From NCBI GenBank assembly GCA_022819645.1, contig JAJEGU010000037.1, positions 1 to 45,669 of the forward strand: DNA of 45,669 nucleotides. Reading direction: 5' to 3'. Made by a program: the position numbers and the translations under genes. Positions 32,703 through 42,738 of the stretch are shown here, piece by piece. Positions within the stretch are counted from its first letter, which is position 1, and every line of letters starts with the position of its first letter. The DNA comes from Pseudomonadales bacterium. GTDB taxonomy: Bacteria > Pseudomonadota > Gammaproteobacteria > Pseudomonadales > Pseudohongiellaceae. A model generated the notes under the pieces. That model was not told where the DNA came from, did not search any database, and was given only the letters and a program-made list of their open reading frames with translations.

Positions 32703-34787
32703 ATGAACCTTCCGACCCTGACTGACTGGCGCGGCTTGCCGCCGGCCCTGGTCACCGTGTTTCTTGTCGCCTGCGGCGTCGAGGAAACGCCCGCCGTTGA
32801 AGAGGCCGCCCCGGCGCCCACCCCGGAACTCGGCAGTTTCGGTATTGATCTGGGCAACCAGGATGCTTCCGTGCGCCCTGGCGATGACTTCTTTCGTTAC
32901 GCCAATGGCCGCTGGCTCGACAGCTTCGAACTGCCGGCGGACCGTAGCGACTACGGCTCATTTTCGGTGCTTGCGGATCGTTCCGACCAGCGGGTGAGAA
33001 GCATCATCGAAGATCTGGCCGACCTTGAGCCCGCCCAGGGCTCCATCGAGCAGAAGATCAACCATTATTTCCAGAGCTACATGGATACGGACCGGCTCAA
33101 TGAACTCGGCATGGATCCCCTGCTTCCCGGGCTTGCCGCGGTGGACGCCATCGCGGACCGGGAGCAACTCGTGGCGGCGTTCGGCCGGGCCCAGCTCGAT
33201 AACACCGCAAGCCCCTTCGCCTTTTTCATCGGCGCCGACCGCAGCGACCCGGACCGGCACCAGCTTGTGCTGACCCTTTCCGGGCTCAGCCTTCCCGACC
33301 GCGACTACTACCTGCTGGACACCGGGGATTATCAGCGGGTGCGCGGGGAGTATCTCGCCCATATCGCCCGGATTCTCGATTTCGCCGGGATTCCGGACTC
33401 CGCCGCCAGGGCCGAAGCGATCCTCGCCCTGGAAACGGGCATCGCCGAACACATGTGGCCCAGAGCCGAGCGCCGCAACCGCGACCTCACCTACAACCCC
33501 ATGTCCTTCGCCGAGTTCAGCGCCGCCTGGCCCGATTTCGACTGGGATACGTATTTTGACGCCGCCGGCGTCAGTGGCCTCGACAGCCTCAATGTGAATT
33601 ACCCGAGCGCCATGGCGCCGGTGATCGCCCTGGTCAATGAAACGCCGCTGGAAGACTGGAAAAGCTATCTGAGCTACCGGCTGATCGCCGACAGCGCCAG
33701 CGTGCTGTCCGAAGAAATCGACCAGGAAGCCTTTCACTTCTATTCCACCGTCCTGCGCGGCGTGCCGGAGCAACGCGAGCGCTGGGAGCGCGGCGTGGCC
33801 CGGGTGGGCTCGCTGAGCAGCCTGGGCGAGGCCGTCGGGCAGATTTATGTGGAGCGGCATTTTCCCGAATCCGCCAAGCGGCAGATGCAGGAGCTGGTGG
33901 AGAATCTTCGCGGAGCCCTGCGTCAGAGCATCGAGCAGAACGACTGGATGGGGCCGCTGACCAGGGAAGAGGCCTACCGCAAGCTGGAGGCTTTCCGGCC
34001 CAAGATCGCCTATCCCGATGTCTGGCAAGACCTTTCCGCCATCGAGCTCAGCCGCGAATCGCTGTTCGACAATGCCCGCAACGTGCGCGAGTTCCGCTAT
34101 CGGGAAGAGATCGCGCGGCTCGGCCAGCCCACGGACCGCGAGGAATGGGGCATGACTCCACAGACCGTCAACGCCTATTACAATCCGTCGTTCAACGAGA
34201 TCGTTTTCCCCGCGGGCATCCTGCAGCCGCCCTTCTTCGACCCGGCGGCGGATGCGGCGGTGAACTATGGCGGCATCGGCGCGGTGATCGGGCACGAGAT
34301 GGGCCACGGTTTTGACGATCAGGGCTCGAAATCCGACTGGGCCGGCGTCCAGCGCAACTGGTGGACCGACGAGGACCGCGCCAATTTCGAAGACCAGGCG
34401 ACGGTGCTCGCCGAACAATACGCCGCATACGAGCCGGTGCCGGGATATTTTATCGACGGCCGGTTCACCCTGGGCGAAAACATCGGCGATGTGGGCGGCG
34501 TGTCCCTGGCCTACCGCGCCTACCGCATGTCTCTCGATGGCGAGGAGCCGCCGGTCATCGACGGCTTGACCGGCGACCAGCGCTTCTTCCTCGCCTGGGC
34601 CCAGGTCTGGCAGCGCAAGTACCGCGAAGACGCCCTGATTCAGCGCCTGACCTCGGACCCCCATTCACCGGCCGAGTTTCGCGTCAATGGCGTGGTGCGT
34701 AATTTCGACGCCTGGCATGAAGCTTTCGACGTGCAGCCGGAGGACGATCTGTATCTGCCCCCGGAAGAACGCGTGACGATCTGGTAA
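32703..34787 (+). CDS. M13-family zinc metallopeptidase, lipoprotein
   Basis: 694 aa. N-terminal lipobox (VFLVAC, Cys near 21), then the neprilysin/PepO fold: NEIVFPAGILQPPFFD, zinc site HEMGHGFDDQG near 536, third ligand in GENIGDVGG and the C-terminal W at the end. Cleaves small peptides outside the inner membrane. Four bases before the D-aminoacylase-like gene, so both may degrade peptides together. Confidence 0.93.
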   Translation: MNLPTLTDWRGLPPALVTVFLVACGVEETPAVEEAAPAPTPELGSFGIDLGNQDASVRPGDDFFRYANGRWLDSFELPADRSDYGSFSVLADRSDQRVRSIIEDLADLEPAQGSIEQKINHYFQSYMDTDRLNELGMDPLLPGLAAVDAIADREQLVAAFGRAQLDNTASPFAFFIGADRSDPDRHQLVLTLSGLSLPDRDYYLLDTGDYQRVRGEYLAHIARILDFAGIPDSAARAEAILALETGIAEHMWPRAERRNRDLTYNPMSFAEFSAAWPDFDWDTYFDAAGVSGLDSLNVNYPSAMAPVIALVNETPLEDWKSYLSYRLIADSASVLSEEIDQEAFHFYSTVLRGVPEQRERWERGVARVGSLSSLGEAVGQIYVERHFPESAKRQMQELVENLRGALRQSIEQNDWMGPLTREEAYRKLEAFRPKIAYPDVWQDLSAIELSRESLFDNARNVREFRYREEIARLGQPTDREEWGMTPQTVNAYYNPSFNEIVFPAGILQPPFFDPAADAAVNYGGIGAVIGHEMGHGFDDQGSKSDWAGVQRNWWTDEDRANFEDQATVLAEQYAAYEPVPGYFIDGRFTLGENIGDVGGVSLAYRAYRMSLDGEEPPVIDGLTGDQRFFLAWAQVWQRKYREDALIQRLTSDPHSPAEFRVNGVVRNFDAWHEAFDVQPEDDLYLPPEERVTIW

Positions 34788-34791
34788 GGCC

Positions 34792-36387
34792 ATGAAACCG
34801 CTTATTCGTTTCCTCATCCTGCTGCTCGTCCCGGGAGGCGCCGCCTTTGCCCAGGATTATGATGTCCTCATTCACGGCGGCCGCGTCATCAACGGCAGCG
34901 GCAATCCCTGGTTTGCGGCCGACCTCGGCATTCGCGGCGACCGCATCGCCGCCATTGGCGACCTGTCCGGGGCCACGGCGGAGATCCTGATTGACGCGGC
35001 CGGGCTGGTGGTGGCGCCGGGTTTTATCGACCCGCATACCCACGCCATCCGCGGCATCTTCGATGTGCCTACCGCCGAAAGCGCCCTGCTTCAGGGCGTA
35101 ACCACCCTGACCGAGGGCAATGACGGCAGCTCGCCCTGGCCAATCGGCGAGCATTACCGCGAAATCGCCGAACTCGGCATCAGCCCGAACTGGGCGGTAT
35201 TCGTGGGTCAGGGAACAATCCGCTCCCAGGTGATCGGCGTGGAGGACCGGGAACCCTCCCCGGTCGAAATCGAGCGGATGAAAGCCATGGTGGCCCAGGC
35301 CATGGAAGAAGGCGCGCTGGGGATATCCACCGGGCTTTTTTACGTGCCCGGCAGCTTTACTTCCACCGAAGAGGTGATCGCGTTGTCCCGGGTCGCGGCG
35401 GAGCACGGCGGCATTTACATCTCCCACATGCGCGAGGAGGCCTCGCAACTGATCGAGTCGGTCAACGAGACCATCCGCATCGGCGAAGAAGCCGGCATTC
35501 CCGTGCAGATTACCCACCACAAGGTCATCGGCGCGCCCAACTGGGGCGCCGCGGTGGACAGCTTGAGGCTGGTGGACGAAGCCCGCGCCCGGGGCGTGGA
35601 CGTGACCATCGACCAGTATCCCTATACCGCCTCCCAGACCGGCATCAACGCCCTGATTCCGCAATGGGCCCAGGAAGGCGGCAGCGACGCCCTGCTTGCC
35701 AGGCTCGACAGCCGGGAAACGCGCCAGACGATCAAGAATGAAGTGGTGGAGCGGATTCTGTTCGACCGCGGCGGCGGTGACCCGGCCAATGTCTTCATCT
35801 CGCGCAATAGCTGGGACCCGACCATGGCTGGCAGGAATCTGGCGGAACTGACCATCGAGGCGGGCATGGAACCCTCGCCGGAGAATGCCGCCGAAGTAGT
35901 GTTCGAAATTCTCCGCAATGGCGGCGCCACCGCGGTCTATCACGCCATCGGTTCCGATGATGTGGACCGCATCATGCGCCATCCCGCCACCGCCATCGGC
36001 TCCGACGGCCCGGTGGGCATCTTCGGCGAAGGCGCGCCCCATCCCCGGCAGTACGGCGCCTTCGCGAGGGTGCTCGGGCATTATGTCCGCGAGCGCGGCG
36101 TGATTTCCCTGGAAGAGGCGATCCGCAAGATGACGAGCATGACCGCCCAGCGTCTTTCCATCCAGGACCGGGGCCTGATCGCCGAGGGCTTCTTCGCCGA
36201 CATCGCGGTGTTCGACGCCGATGAAATCATCGACCGCGCCACTTTCGAGGATCCGCATCAATATGCCCTGGGCATGAAGTACGTGCTGGTGAACGGGGAA
36301 ATCGTGGTGGAGGACGGCGCCCACACCGGAAGCCGGCCGGGGCGGATTCTGCACGGGCCGGGATATGTCGGGAGCGGTAGCCTGTGA
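34792..36387 (+). CDS. N-acyl-D-amino-acid deacylase-like amidohydrolase, exported
   Basis: 531 aa with a signal peptide (residues 1-19). Amidohydrolase features: LIHGGRVINGSGNPW at the start of the small domain, the metal site GFIDPHTHA near 80, GISTGLFYVPGSFTS, YISHMREE, ITHHK, and SDGPVGIFGEGAPHPR. Known D-aminoacylases remove acyl groups from D-amino acids; related enzymes act on dipeptides. Coupled to the M13 peptidase gene by a 4-base gap. Confidence 0.88.
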   Translation: MKPLIRFLILLLVPGGAAFAQDYDVLIHGGRVINGSGNPWFAADLGIRGDRIAAIGDLSGATAEILIDAAGLVVAPGFIDPHTHAIRGIFDVPTAESALLQGVTTLTEGNDGSSPWPIGEHYREIAELGISPNWAVFVGQGTIRSQVIGVEDREPSPVEIERMKAMVAQAMEEGALGISTGLFYVPGSFTSTEEVIALSRVAAEHGGIYISHMREEASQLIESVNETIRIGEEAGIPVQITHHKVIGAPNWGAAVDSLRLVDEARARGVDVTIDQYPYTASQTGINALIPQWAQEGGSDALLARLDSRETRQTIKNEVVERILFDRGGGDPANVFISRNSWDPTMAGRNLAELTIEAGMEPSPENAAEVVFEILRNGGATAVYHAIGSDDVDRIMRHPATAIGSDGPVGIFGEGAPHPRQYGAFARVLGHYVRERGVISLEEAIRKMTSMTAQRLSIQDRGLIAEGFFADIAVFDADEIIDRATFEDPHQYALGMKYVLVNGEIVVEDGAHTGSRPGRILHGPGYVGSGSL

Positions 36388-36414
36388 CGGGAGCCTGTGC
36401 CGCGGGATAAGGAA

Positions 36415-37182
<768 letters not shown>

Positions 37183-37193
37183 AGAGGTATATC

Positions 37194-38288
37194 GTGCCAA
37201 GCAAACTCCAGCGCCATCTTGCCCGGGATTTCATGAAGATTTTCCTGCGCGACCGGCAATCGATCTTCTTCAGCCTGTTCTTTCCCGTGGTCTTCATGAG
37301 CATTTTCGCATTTGTCCGCGGCGGCCAGGAGCCGATTCCACTCGGCGTGGCCAATCAGTCGGACAGCGCCCTCGCCGGCGCGCTGGTGGACAAGCTCGGC
37401 GAGGACACCGCTTTCACCGTGGTGTCCGGCGATGAAGCACAGTTGCGGGAACAACTGATCCATGGCGAGCAGATGCTGGTGCTCGTGGTGCCGGCGCAGT
37501 TCCAGGCGCCGTCCGCCGGCGAGACCGCCGCCCTGCGCCTGCTCGCGGACACTTCCCAGTTCAACCAGTTGCCCCTGGTCGAGCCCATGCTCGAGCAGAA
37601 GCTCATGGAAATCGAGCGCGAATATCGGGGCGGGGAAGCGATGTTCTCGCTGGAAATCGAAAACGTGCAGGCGCTTTCGCAAAGCTATCTCGACTTCCTG
37701 CTACCCGGCTTGCTGGCGATGATGCTGATGCAATTGAGCGTGGCGGGCTCGGGCTACAATGTGGTGGAGTTTCGCCGCAAGGGCATTCTCAAGCGGCTGT
37801 TCGTCACGCCGCTGCAACCGCGGGATTTCGTCGCCGCCATCGTCGCGGCAAGGCTTGGCATCGTAATGATCCAGCTCACGGTGCTGCTGGCTTTCGCGCT
37901 GTTCGTGCTGCGGGTGAACATCGTCGGAAATTTCGCCGAATTCTATCTTGTGGCGCTTGTCGCCAGCCTGGTTTTCCTCAATATCGGGTTTTGCATCGGC
38001 AGCATGGCCAGGACCCAGCAGGCCATCATGGCGATCGGCAATATCGTGATCTTTCCGCAGATCGTGCTCTCCGGCGTGTTCTATCCCATCGACGCCATGC
38101 CGGGATTCGTGCAACCCCTGGCCCAGGTGCTGCCGCTGACTTTTGTCGTTTCCGGGCTGCGCGAAATCGCCGTGGCCGGCGCGACCCTGCTGGAAATCGT
38201 GCCCAGCCTGATAGGCATGGCGGTCTGGTTCGTCATCGGCTTCGCCCTCGCCACCCGGATGTTCGTCTGGAAGGATGTGGCGGCCTGA
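37194..38288 (+). CDS. ABC-2 type permease
   Basis: 364 aa from GTG 37194 with GAGG before it. One N-terminal membrane segment (SIFFSLFFPVVFMSIFAFV), an extracytoplasmic domain of about 150 residues, then five segments in residues 168-360 (LPGLLAMMLMQLSVAGSGYNVVEFRRKGILKRL..), the ABC2_membrane_3 pattern. Exporter partner of the preceding ATPase; together possibly drug, polysaccharide or Na+ export. Confidence 0.92.
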   Translation: MPSKLQRHLARDFMKIFLRDRQSIFFSLFFPVVFMSIFAFVRGGQEPIPLGVANQSDSALAGALVDKLGEDTAFTVVSGDEAQLREQLIHGEQMLVLVVPAQFQAPSAGETAALRLLADTSQFNQLPLVEPMLEQKLMEIEREYRGGEAMFSLEIENVQALSQSYLDFLLPGLLAMMLMQLSVAGSGYNVVEFRRKGILKRLFVTPLQPRDFVAAIVAARLGIVMIQLTVLLAFALFVLRVNIVGNFAEFYLVALVASLVFLNIGFCIGSMARTQQAIMAIGNIVIFPQIVLSGVFYPIDAMPGFVQPLAQVLPLTFVVSGLREIAVAGATLLEIVPSLIGMAVWFVIGFALATRMFVWKDVAA

Positions 38289-38328
38289 AACAGCAATTCC
38301 CATCATGGCAATGGGCGCGCTCACATCA

Positions 38329-38412
38329 GTCATCCTGCGCGCAGTCGCAGGATCTCATTGCGTGGCCACTGCAAGAGATTCTGCGACTACGCTTCGCTTC
38401 GCGCAGAATGAC
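38329..38412. repeat. Palindromic intergenic repeat, family 1 (second copy)
   Basis: GTCATCCTGCGCGCAGTCGC faces GATTCTGCGACTACGCTTCG and its tail around a short spacer. It has the same arms as the copy at 16973-17067. Confidence 0.8.
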
Positions 38413-38554
38413 ATGAAGGTTGGGGCGCCAAAATGAGAATTGCTGGACCTGAAAAGCCTTGCTTACATTCGCCGGGGAATTGCTATATATTTTGCGCCAT
38501 TGCCCGGGTCATGCCGCTTGGGCCAACCCATCTGGTAACAGGAGTAAGACGAGA

Positions 38555-39034
38555 ATGAAGAAGTTTCTGCTAGCACTGGCAGCTTTTGTCGCAACCAGCA
38601 TGTTTTTCGTGGCTTCGGCCCAGGATACGCCCACTCCGGAACAACAGGCCGCCGCCGCCACAACGGACCGGCAAGCCGTCTTCAAGCTGTTGCGGTTCAA
38701 TATCGGCGCGATTATCGCCATGACCCAGGGCGCGCCTTTTGATGCCGAACTCGCCGAGCGCAATGGCCGCCGCATTGCCGCGCTCGCGCCGATGATCCCG
38801 GATCTGCTCGGTGCCATGGATACCCGGGATTATGACGTGGAAACCCAGGCGCTGGATTTGATCTGGGACAATCTGGATGATATCGACGTCAAGGCCCAGG
38901 CGCTGGTCAGCGCCGCCAACGAATTCGCCGATGTGGCCGCCGGCGGCGATATGGCCGCCACCCTTGGTGCGGTGCGCACCCTGGGGGGCGCCTGCGGCAA
39001 CTGCCACGAAACCTATCGCGAAGACACCGAATGA
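38555..39034 (+). CDS. Cytochrome c' (class II)
   Basis: 159 aa with a signal peptide (MKKFLLALAAFVATSMFFVASAQ). A four-helix cytochrome with the haem motif CGNCH near the C-terminus (residues 148-152), FKLLRFNIGAI at the usual helix-1 place. Known: these bind NO or serve in electron transfer. GGAG precedes the ATG by ten bases. Shares its downstream hairpin with the oppositely directed peptide gene. Confidence 0.92.
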   Translation: MKKFLLALAAFVATSMFFVASAQDTPTPEQQAAAATTDRQAVFKLLRFNIGAIIAMTQGAPFDAELAERNGRRIAALAPMIPDLLGAMDTRDYDVETQALDLIWDNLDDIDVKAQALVSAANEFADVAAGGDMAATLGAVRTLGGACGNCHETYREDTE

Positions 39035-39040
39035 GCAAAA

Positions 39041-39077
39041 ACCAGCCTGCGCGGCCCGCAAGGCCGCGCAGGCTGGT
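39041..39077 (-). terminator. Strong bidirectional hairpin, 16-bp perfect stem
   Basis: ACCAGCCTGCGCGGCC and its complement around CGCAA. On the minus strand the stem is followed by TTTTT, a textbook terminator for the gene at 39092-39265. Confidence 0.9.
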
Positions 39078-39091
39078 GAACGTCAGCGGAT

Positions 39092-39265
39092 TCAGCGCGG
39101 CCAGATGCCCGGCAAGGCCAGGTGTGGCGCCACTGGCGTTCCGAAAGTCACAGTCAACGGATTGACCGGATCAGTCGGCCAGAACTGCTGTGGGGCCATT
39201 GCGGGAAATCCCGCCGATCTTCCACCCGTGACCGCCTGCATTTCTTTCTCCTCAAGTTTTCTCAT
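39092..39265 (-). CDS. 57-aa peptide with double-glycine leader (putative bacteriocin/RiPP-like)
   Basis: ATG 39263-39265 has AGGAG six bases upstream, and the gene ends 15 bases before a perfect terminator, so it is very likely real. The first 15 residues MRKLEEKEMQAVTGG match the double-glycine leader pattern (L at 4, E at 8, M at 9, V at 12, GG at 14-15) used by C39-peptidase exporters. The 42-residue remainder is rich in Pro (RSAGFPAMAPQQFWPTDP at its start, PGIWPR at its end), with no Cys. No C39 exporter is in the window; the ABC genes at 36415-38288 lack that domain. Precursor of a secreted peptide is an inference from the leader. Confidence 0.68.
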   Translation of the reverse strand: MRKLEEKEMQAVTGGRSAGFPAMAPQQFWPTDPVNPLTVTFGTPVAPHLALPGIWPR

Positions 39266-39364
39266 GTCTTGCTCCTCATGGATTGAAGTAAATGGCGCTT
39301 GCCCTCAAACCATAGGCGGACCCGGGAGAAAATGCGTAGTTTTCGTGGAAAATAATCTGTACGG

Positions 39365-39682
39365 TCAGGGACTGGCCGGCGGAGCGCCCCTGCGGGGGCG
39401 CTGGCGGTAGCGTCGCCAATAGGCGGTGACGGCGACCAGCCAGCCGAGCAGAAAAGTGGCGGCCACCATCAGCCCGGTGCGCAGCAATGCGCCCCAGGCG
39501 TCGTAGATGGCGGCCACATTGCTGCCCACAAAGCTCACCAGGAATACGAAATACAGCAGCACCAGATTGCTCTGGAAACCCACGTACTCCCCGGTGTGGC
39601 GCCGCCACATGGCGTTGGGAATCAGCGACGTGGCAAAACAGGTTGCGACAATCGTCTGCAAAATCAACAAGTCGTCAGGCAT
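39365..39682 (-). CDS. Small membrane protein, three to four segments
   Basis: 105 aa from ATG 39680-39682, GGAG before it. Hydrophobic segments at about residues 6-24, 39-60 and 68-90, then a basic tail (WRRYRQRPRRG). The order and length recall SemiSWEET-like half transporters, but no motif confirms this. It lies about 100 bases upstream of the double-glycine peptide gene on the same strand and could be transcribed with it. Confidence 0.55.
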   Translation of the reverse strand: MPDDLLILQTIVATCFATSLIPNAMWRRHTGEYVGFQSNLVLLYFVFLVSFVGSNVAAIYDAWGALLRTGLMVAATFLLGWLVAVTAYWRRYRQRPRRGAPPASP

Positions 39683-39846
39683 TTTCCGCTCCATATGCTA
39701 CTGGCGGCTTTCACTGCCGCCTATTCCTGTTATCGCTCGGCGCCGGGATTCGGTTAGGCGAAATTGCCGCGCTCGGTATTGCGGGGGCGCCCTTATAAAT
39801 ACCTAGTCGATATTTGTCTTTTTTGCCAAATTTTTTGTGCGATTCC

Positions 39847-40722
39847 TCAGTCTTCCCCGGAATGCCGGGTGAAAAACGCCGCCAGGGCGTCGCGGTCTTC
39901 ATCCGTCAGCCGGCTCGTGTTGTATTCGATGACCTCGTTCATGTCGCCGCCGACGAATTCGCCGTCGGGCTTCAGGCCGATCAGCAGGAACAGGTCGAAA
40001 TTGTCAAAAGTCCATTCTTCCAGCGCCGCGGCATCAATGGCCTCCACGGTGTCCTCGCCGAGTTCGGCGCCGGCGAATTCGCGGCTGCCGAGGAGAATGC
40101 CGAGGCTGTTGCGCGGCGTATGGCATTCCCCGCAATGGCCGAGGTTGCGGGCAAGATACGCGCCCCGGGCCACGAGGTCCGACGCAAACTCCTCTTCTCC
40201 CACGGCATAAAGGCCCGCGAGAAGATTCCAGCCCGCCATGAAGGGCCGCAACAGCCACCAGGGCGTTTCGTGCTCCGGCGCCTGGAAAGACACCGGCTCC
40301 AGCGACATCAGCCAGGAACCCATGGCCAGCACATCCTCGTCGGCAAGCCCTCCGTACGCCCGCCAGGGAAACGAGGGAAAGTAGAACCCGCCTCCGGGGC
40401 TGCGGCCATGCTTCATGGCCCGCAGGAATTCCCCCGCGGTCCAGCCGCCAATGCCGGTTGCCGCATCCGGCGTGATGTTCGGCACATGGAAAGTGCCGAA
40501 GTCGGATTCCAGCCCGAGGCCGCCGCTGAAGGCGGTTTCGTCCGCTGCGCCCCGATGGCAACTGATACAGCCTCCCGCCGACACCAGATATTCCCCTTTC
40601 GCCAGGGTTTCCGCATCGGTGGCGAAGGCCACGTCATTCCGGGCCGATGGCGGCCAGTACAGCAGAGCCAGCAATGCGACCAGCAAGGCGCCAGTCAGCC
40701 ATATTCGCCTGTTTATCGTCAT
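39847..40722 (-). CDS. Dihaem cytochrome c
   Basis: 291 aa with an N-terminal membrane anchor or uncleaved signal (residues 8-24). Two haem motifs: CISCH near 52 and CGECH near 195, in two cytochrome-c domains, as in membrane-bound electron-transfer subunits of alcohol or thiosulfate-type dehydrogenases. HVPNITPD and GHCGECHTPRN are typical of the alcohol-dehydrogenase cytochrome relatives. The partner enzyme is not in the window. Confidence 0.9.
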   Translation of the reverse strand: MTINRRIWLTGALLVALLALLYWPPSARNDVAFATDAETLAKGEYLVSAGGCISCHRGAADETAFSGGLGLESDFGTFHVPNITPDAATGIGGWTAGEFLRAMKHGRSPGGGFYFPSFPWRAYGGLADEDVLAMGSWLMSLEPVSFQAPEHETPWWLLRPFMAGWNLLAGLYAVGEEEFASDLVARGAYLARNLGHCGECHTPRNSLGILLGSREFAGAELGEDTVEAIDAAALEEWTFDNFDLFLLIGLKPDGEFVGGDMNEVIEYNTSRLTDEDRDALAAFFTRHSGED

Positions 40723-40851
40723 TAGACCTGCTCCGTACGCATTTCCTTACAATATAGCGCGAGCGACCCGTCCATATGCCCTGCGGCGCGGGCTTCCGGG
40801 CTATTTTCGCCGAAAACCTGGCGAATTCCCGAAAAGTTTCCTATACCCCCC

Positions 40852-40874
40852 AGGAGCCTGCGCCGCAGGCTCCT
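40852..40874. repeat. Palindromic repeat, family 2
   Basis: AGGAGCCTGCGCCGCAGGCT and three more bases form a perfect inverted repeat in the gap before the lipoprotein gene. Confidence 0.8.
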
Positions 40875-40920
40875 GGGGTGATGTCCCCTCTTTTTCAATC
40901 ACCCTGCAAGGAGTGAACAG

Positions 40921-41427
40921 ATGAGATTCCTGTACTCGTTCATCGTCGTTTCGCCGCTGGTGTTTGCCTGCGGCAAGCCGGGTGCCCTGCCGCCCGAAAT
41001 CAGCAATCCGGAAAGTGGCGCTGTGCATTTTCCGGCCCCGCCGCGCAGTGGGCAATCCCTCGTCTTGCCGGGCGGAGCGGCGCCGCTGGTGTTATGCCGC
41101 TATCGTTCCCGGGCGGGCAACTGTTTTCGTCTGTTGCAGTCTGGCGCTTCTGCCGCGACCGGCGCCATTGTCGTGCCCATGGCCAGCGAAGTCAGTTTCA
41201 GGCAATTTGCCAGCGAATTGTCGCTCCTTGGGGACGGCATGCAGATCTGCGAAGTCTCGGAACGCTGGGGGCCCTGGCGGGAAGTCCGGGTCGCCGCTTC
41301 AGGCCTTGCCTCCGGAAAGCTGGAAGAGCGCTATTGCAGCCCCGGGCCGGTGTCCGATGCTCCCGCCTGCCCTTGCCGTTCGCTGCGGGAAACCCGCCCC
41401 AAGCCGGGCTTGAAATTTCAGCGCTGA
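40921..41427 (+). CDS. Lipoprotein of unknown function
   Basis: 168 aa. Signal with lipobox LVFAC (Cys near 17). AGGAG lies just before the ATG. The rest has several Cys (CRYRSRAGNC, CSPGP, CPC) that could form disulfides. No family recognised. Seven bases before the matrixin-like protease gene, so likely one unit and perhaps a partner or inhibitor of that protease. Confidence 0.65.
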   Translation: MRFLYSFIVVSPLVFACGKPGALPPEISNPESGAVHFPAPPRSGQSLVLPGGAAPLVLCRYRSRAGNCFRLLQSGASAATGAIVVPMASEVSFRQFASELSLLGDGMQICEVSERWGPWREVRVAASGLASGKLEERYCSPGPVSDAPACPCRSLRETRPKPGLKFQR

Positions 41428-41433
41428 CATTCC

Positions 41434-42564
41434 ATGCTTCACACCACAATGTTGAAGCTGTCAATTCCTTCGCTGTTGCTGTCGCTCGCCGCCGTTCTGG
41501 CGCCCGGGCAGGCGCTCGGCTTCGAACTGAGCTACCTGGTGGGGCTGCGCGGCAATAAGCATACCTACTACGCGCATCTGCCGGGAAATCTGCCCGATGG
41601 CGTCAGCTTTTTCGAGAGTTTCGTCCGCTCCCTGCACGTGTGGATGGACGCTTCGGGCAATATCAGCCTGAATGCCATCGAAGAAGAACGCGAGGTGTGC
41701 CAGACCAATTTCCGGGGCAGTTCCCAGAACAAGGTCAACACCGCCTCCTTTTCCACCACGTTCTGCGGCGACGACAGTTACTTCAGCAGCGGTGGCACTG
41801 TCGCCGATGCGGTGACCCAGACTTCCTGGGACCCCGGCGGCATTGTTGAAAGCGATATCGTCTTCAACGAACACAGCAGGTCGCGATTCGAGTCCGTCGC
41901 GCATCATTTCCATCATGTGGCGACCCATGAAATCGGCCACACGCTGGGTTTCGGCCACAGCGCGGTGCGCTCGGCGATCATGCAGGCCAGGCTCAACTAT
42001 GGCAGGCGCGACCCGGTGCTGTCCATCGACGACCGCTGCGCCCTTGCCATGCGCTATGGCAGCCCCGGAGAGTGCCCCATCCTGCTCGGTGAAGGGCTTT
42101 CCACCGACAGTTTGCCCACCGAAGCCAGATTCGTCGGCGGCGCCACCACCAACGGCGGCAGGACTTTCGAAAATCACTTCAAGCCCTCGGATCGCATCAC
42201 CGTGTATGGCACCGTGGTCAAGGACCGGACTCACGGGCACCGGCCGGGAGATTTGCATGTGGTGGTGGCAACGGATAACGGTATATTGTTTGCCCGGCAC
42301 GCAGACGGCAACTTCCATCCACTGGAAGACGCGAGCGATATCCCGTCGGCGGGAGCGCTCAAGCCCGGCCTGTACGCCCAGGACCTGGTCATCATGGGAA
42401 CCCGGCACTATGACCGGGAGCCCTCGGTGGGCCCGCTGATCGGCTCGGTGTACCAGTTGCAGGGCCAGGCGATCTCTTTCTATCTGGCGTATTCCCTGGA
42501 CGAGCGCCCCGGCGTGTATTACTTCGGCAGCGAACCAATCCGGGTCAGTTGGAGCGAGGAATAG
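41434..42564 (+). CDS. Matrixin-like zinc metalloprotease, exported
   Basis: 376 aa; ATG 41434 or 41449, both followed by a signal peptide (SIPSLLLSLAAVLAPGQALG). The zinc site HEIGHTLGFGHS at residue 166 fits HExxHxxGxxH, and a Met some 15 residues on (AIMQARL) the Met-turn. Secreted metzincin of the matrixin/M10 kind. The last 170 residues form a separate, unrecognised domain. Confidence 0.85.
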   Translation: MLHTTMLKLSIPSLLLSLAAVLAPGQALGFELSYLVGLRGNKHTYYAHLPGNLPDGVSFFESFVRSLHVWMDASGNISLNAIEEEREVCQTNFRGSSQNKVNTASFSTTFCGDDSYFSSGGTVADAVTQTSWDPGGIVESDIVFNEHSRSRFESVAHHFHHVATHEIGHTLGFGHSAVRSAIMQARLNYGRRDPVLSIDDRCALAMRYGSPGECPILLGEGLSTDSLPTEARFVGGATTNGGRTFENHFKPSDRITVYGTVVKDRTHGHRPGDLHVVVATDNGILFARHADGNFHPLEDASDIPSAGALKPGLYAQDLVIMGTRHYDREPSVGPLIGSVYQLQGQAISFYLAYSLDERPGVYYFGSEPIRVSWSEE

Positions 42565-42574
42565 GACAGGCTCA

Positions 42575-42738
42575 AGGAGCCTGCGCCATAGGAATTCGCG
42601 AAAGCGAAAATTCGCTATCGCCGCGCCCCTGGCTGATCGATTGAGGCGAATATTGGTGGATATTCAACGAAATCGAGCGGCCAGGGGCGCGGATGAGAGC
42701 GGATTTGCAGCCGTGAATTCCTACGGCGCAGGCTCCTC
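42575..42738. repeat. Foldback element built from family-2 repeats
   Basis: GGAGCCTGCGCCATAGGAAT at the left and its near complement at the right (ending 42738) enclose a second inverted pair (CGCGCCCCTGGC / GCCAGGGGCGCG). The right arm with GATTTGCAGCCGTGAATTCC also occurs alone at 17651 and 29643. Confidence 0.75.
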
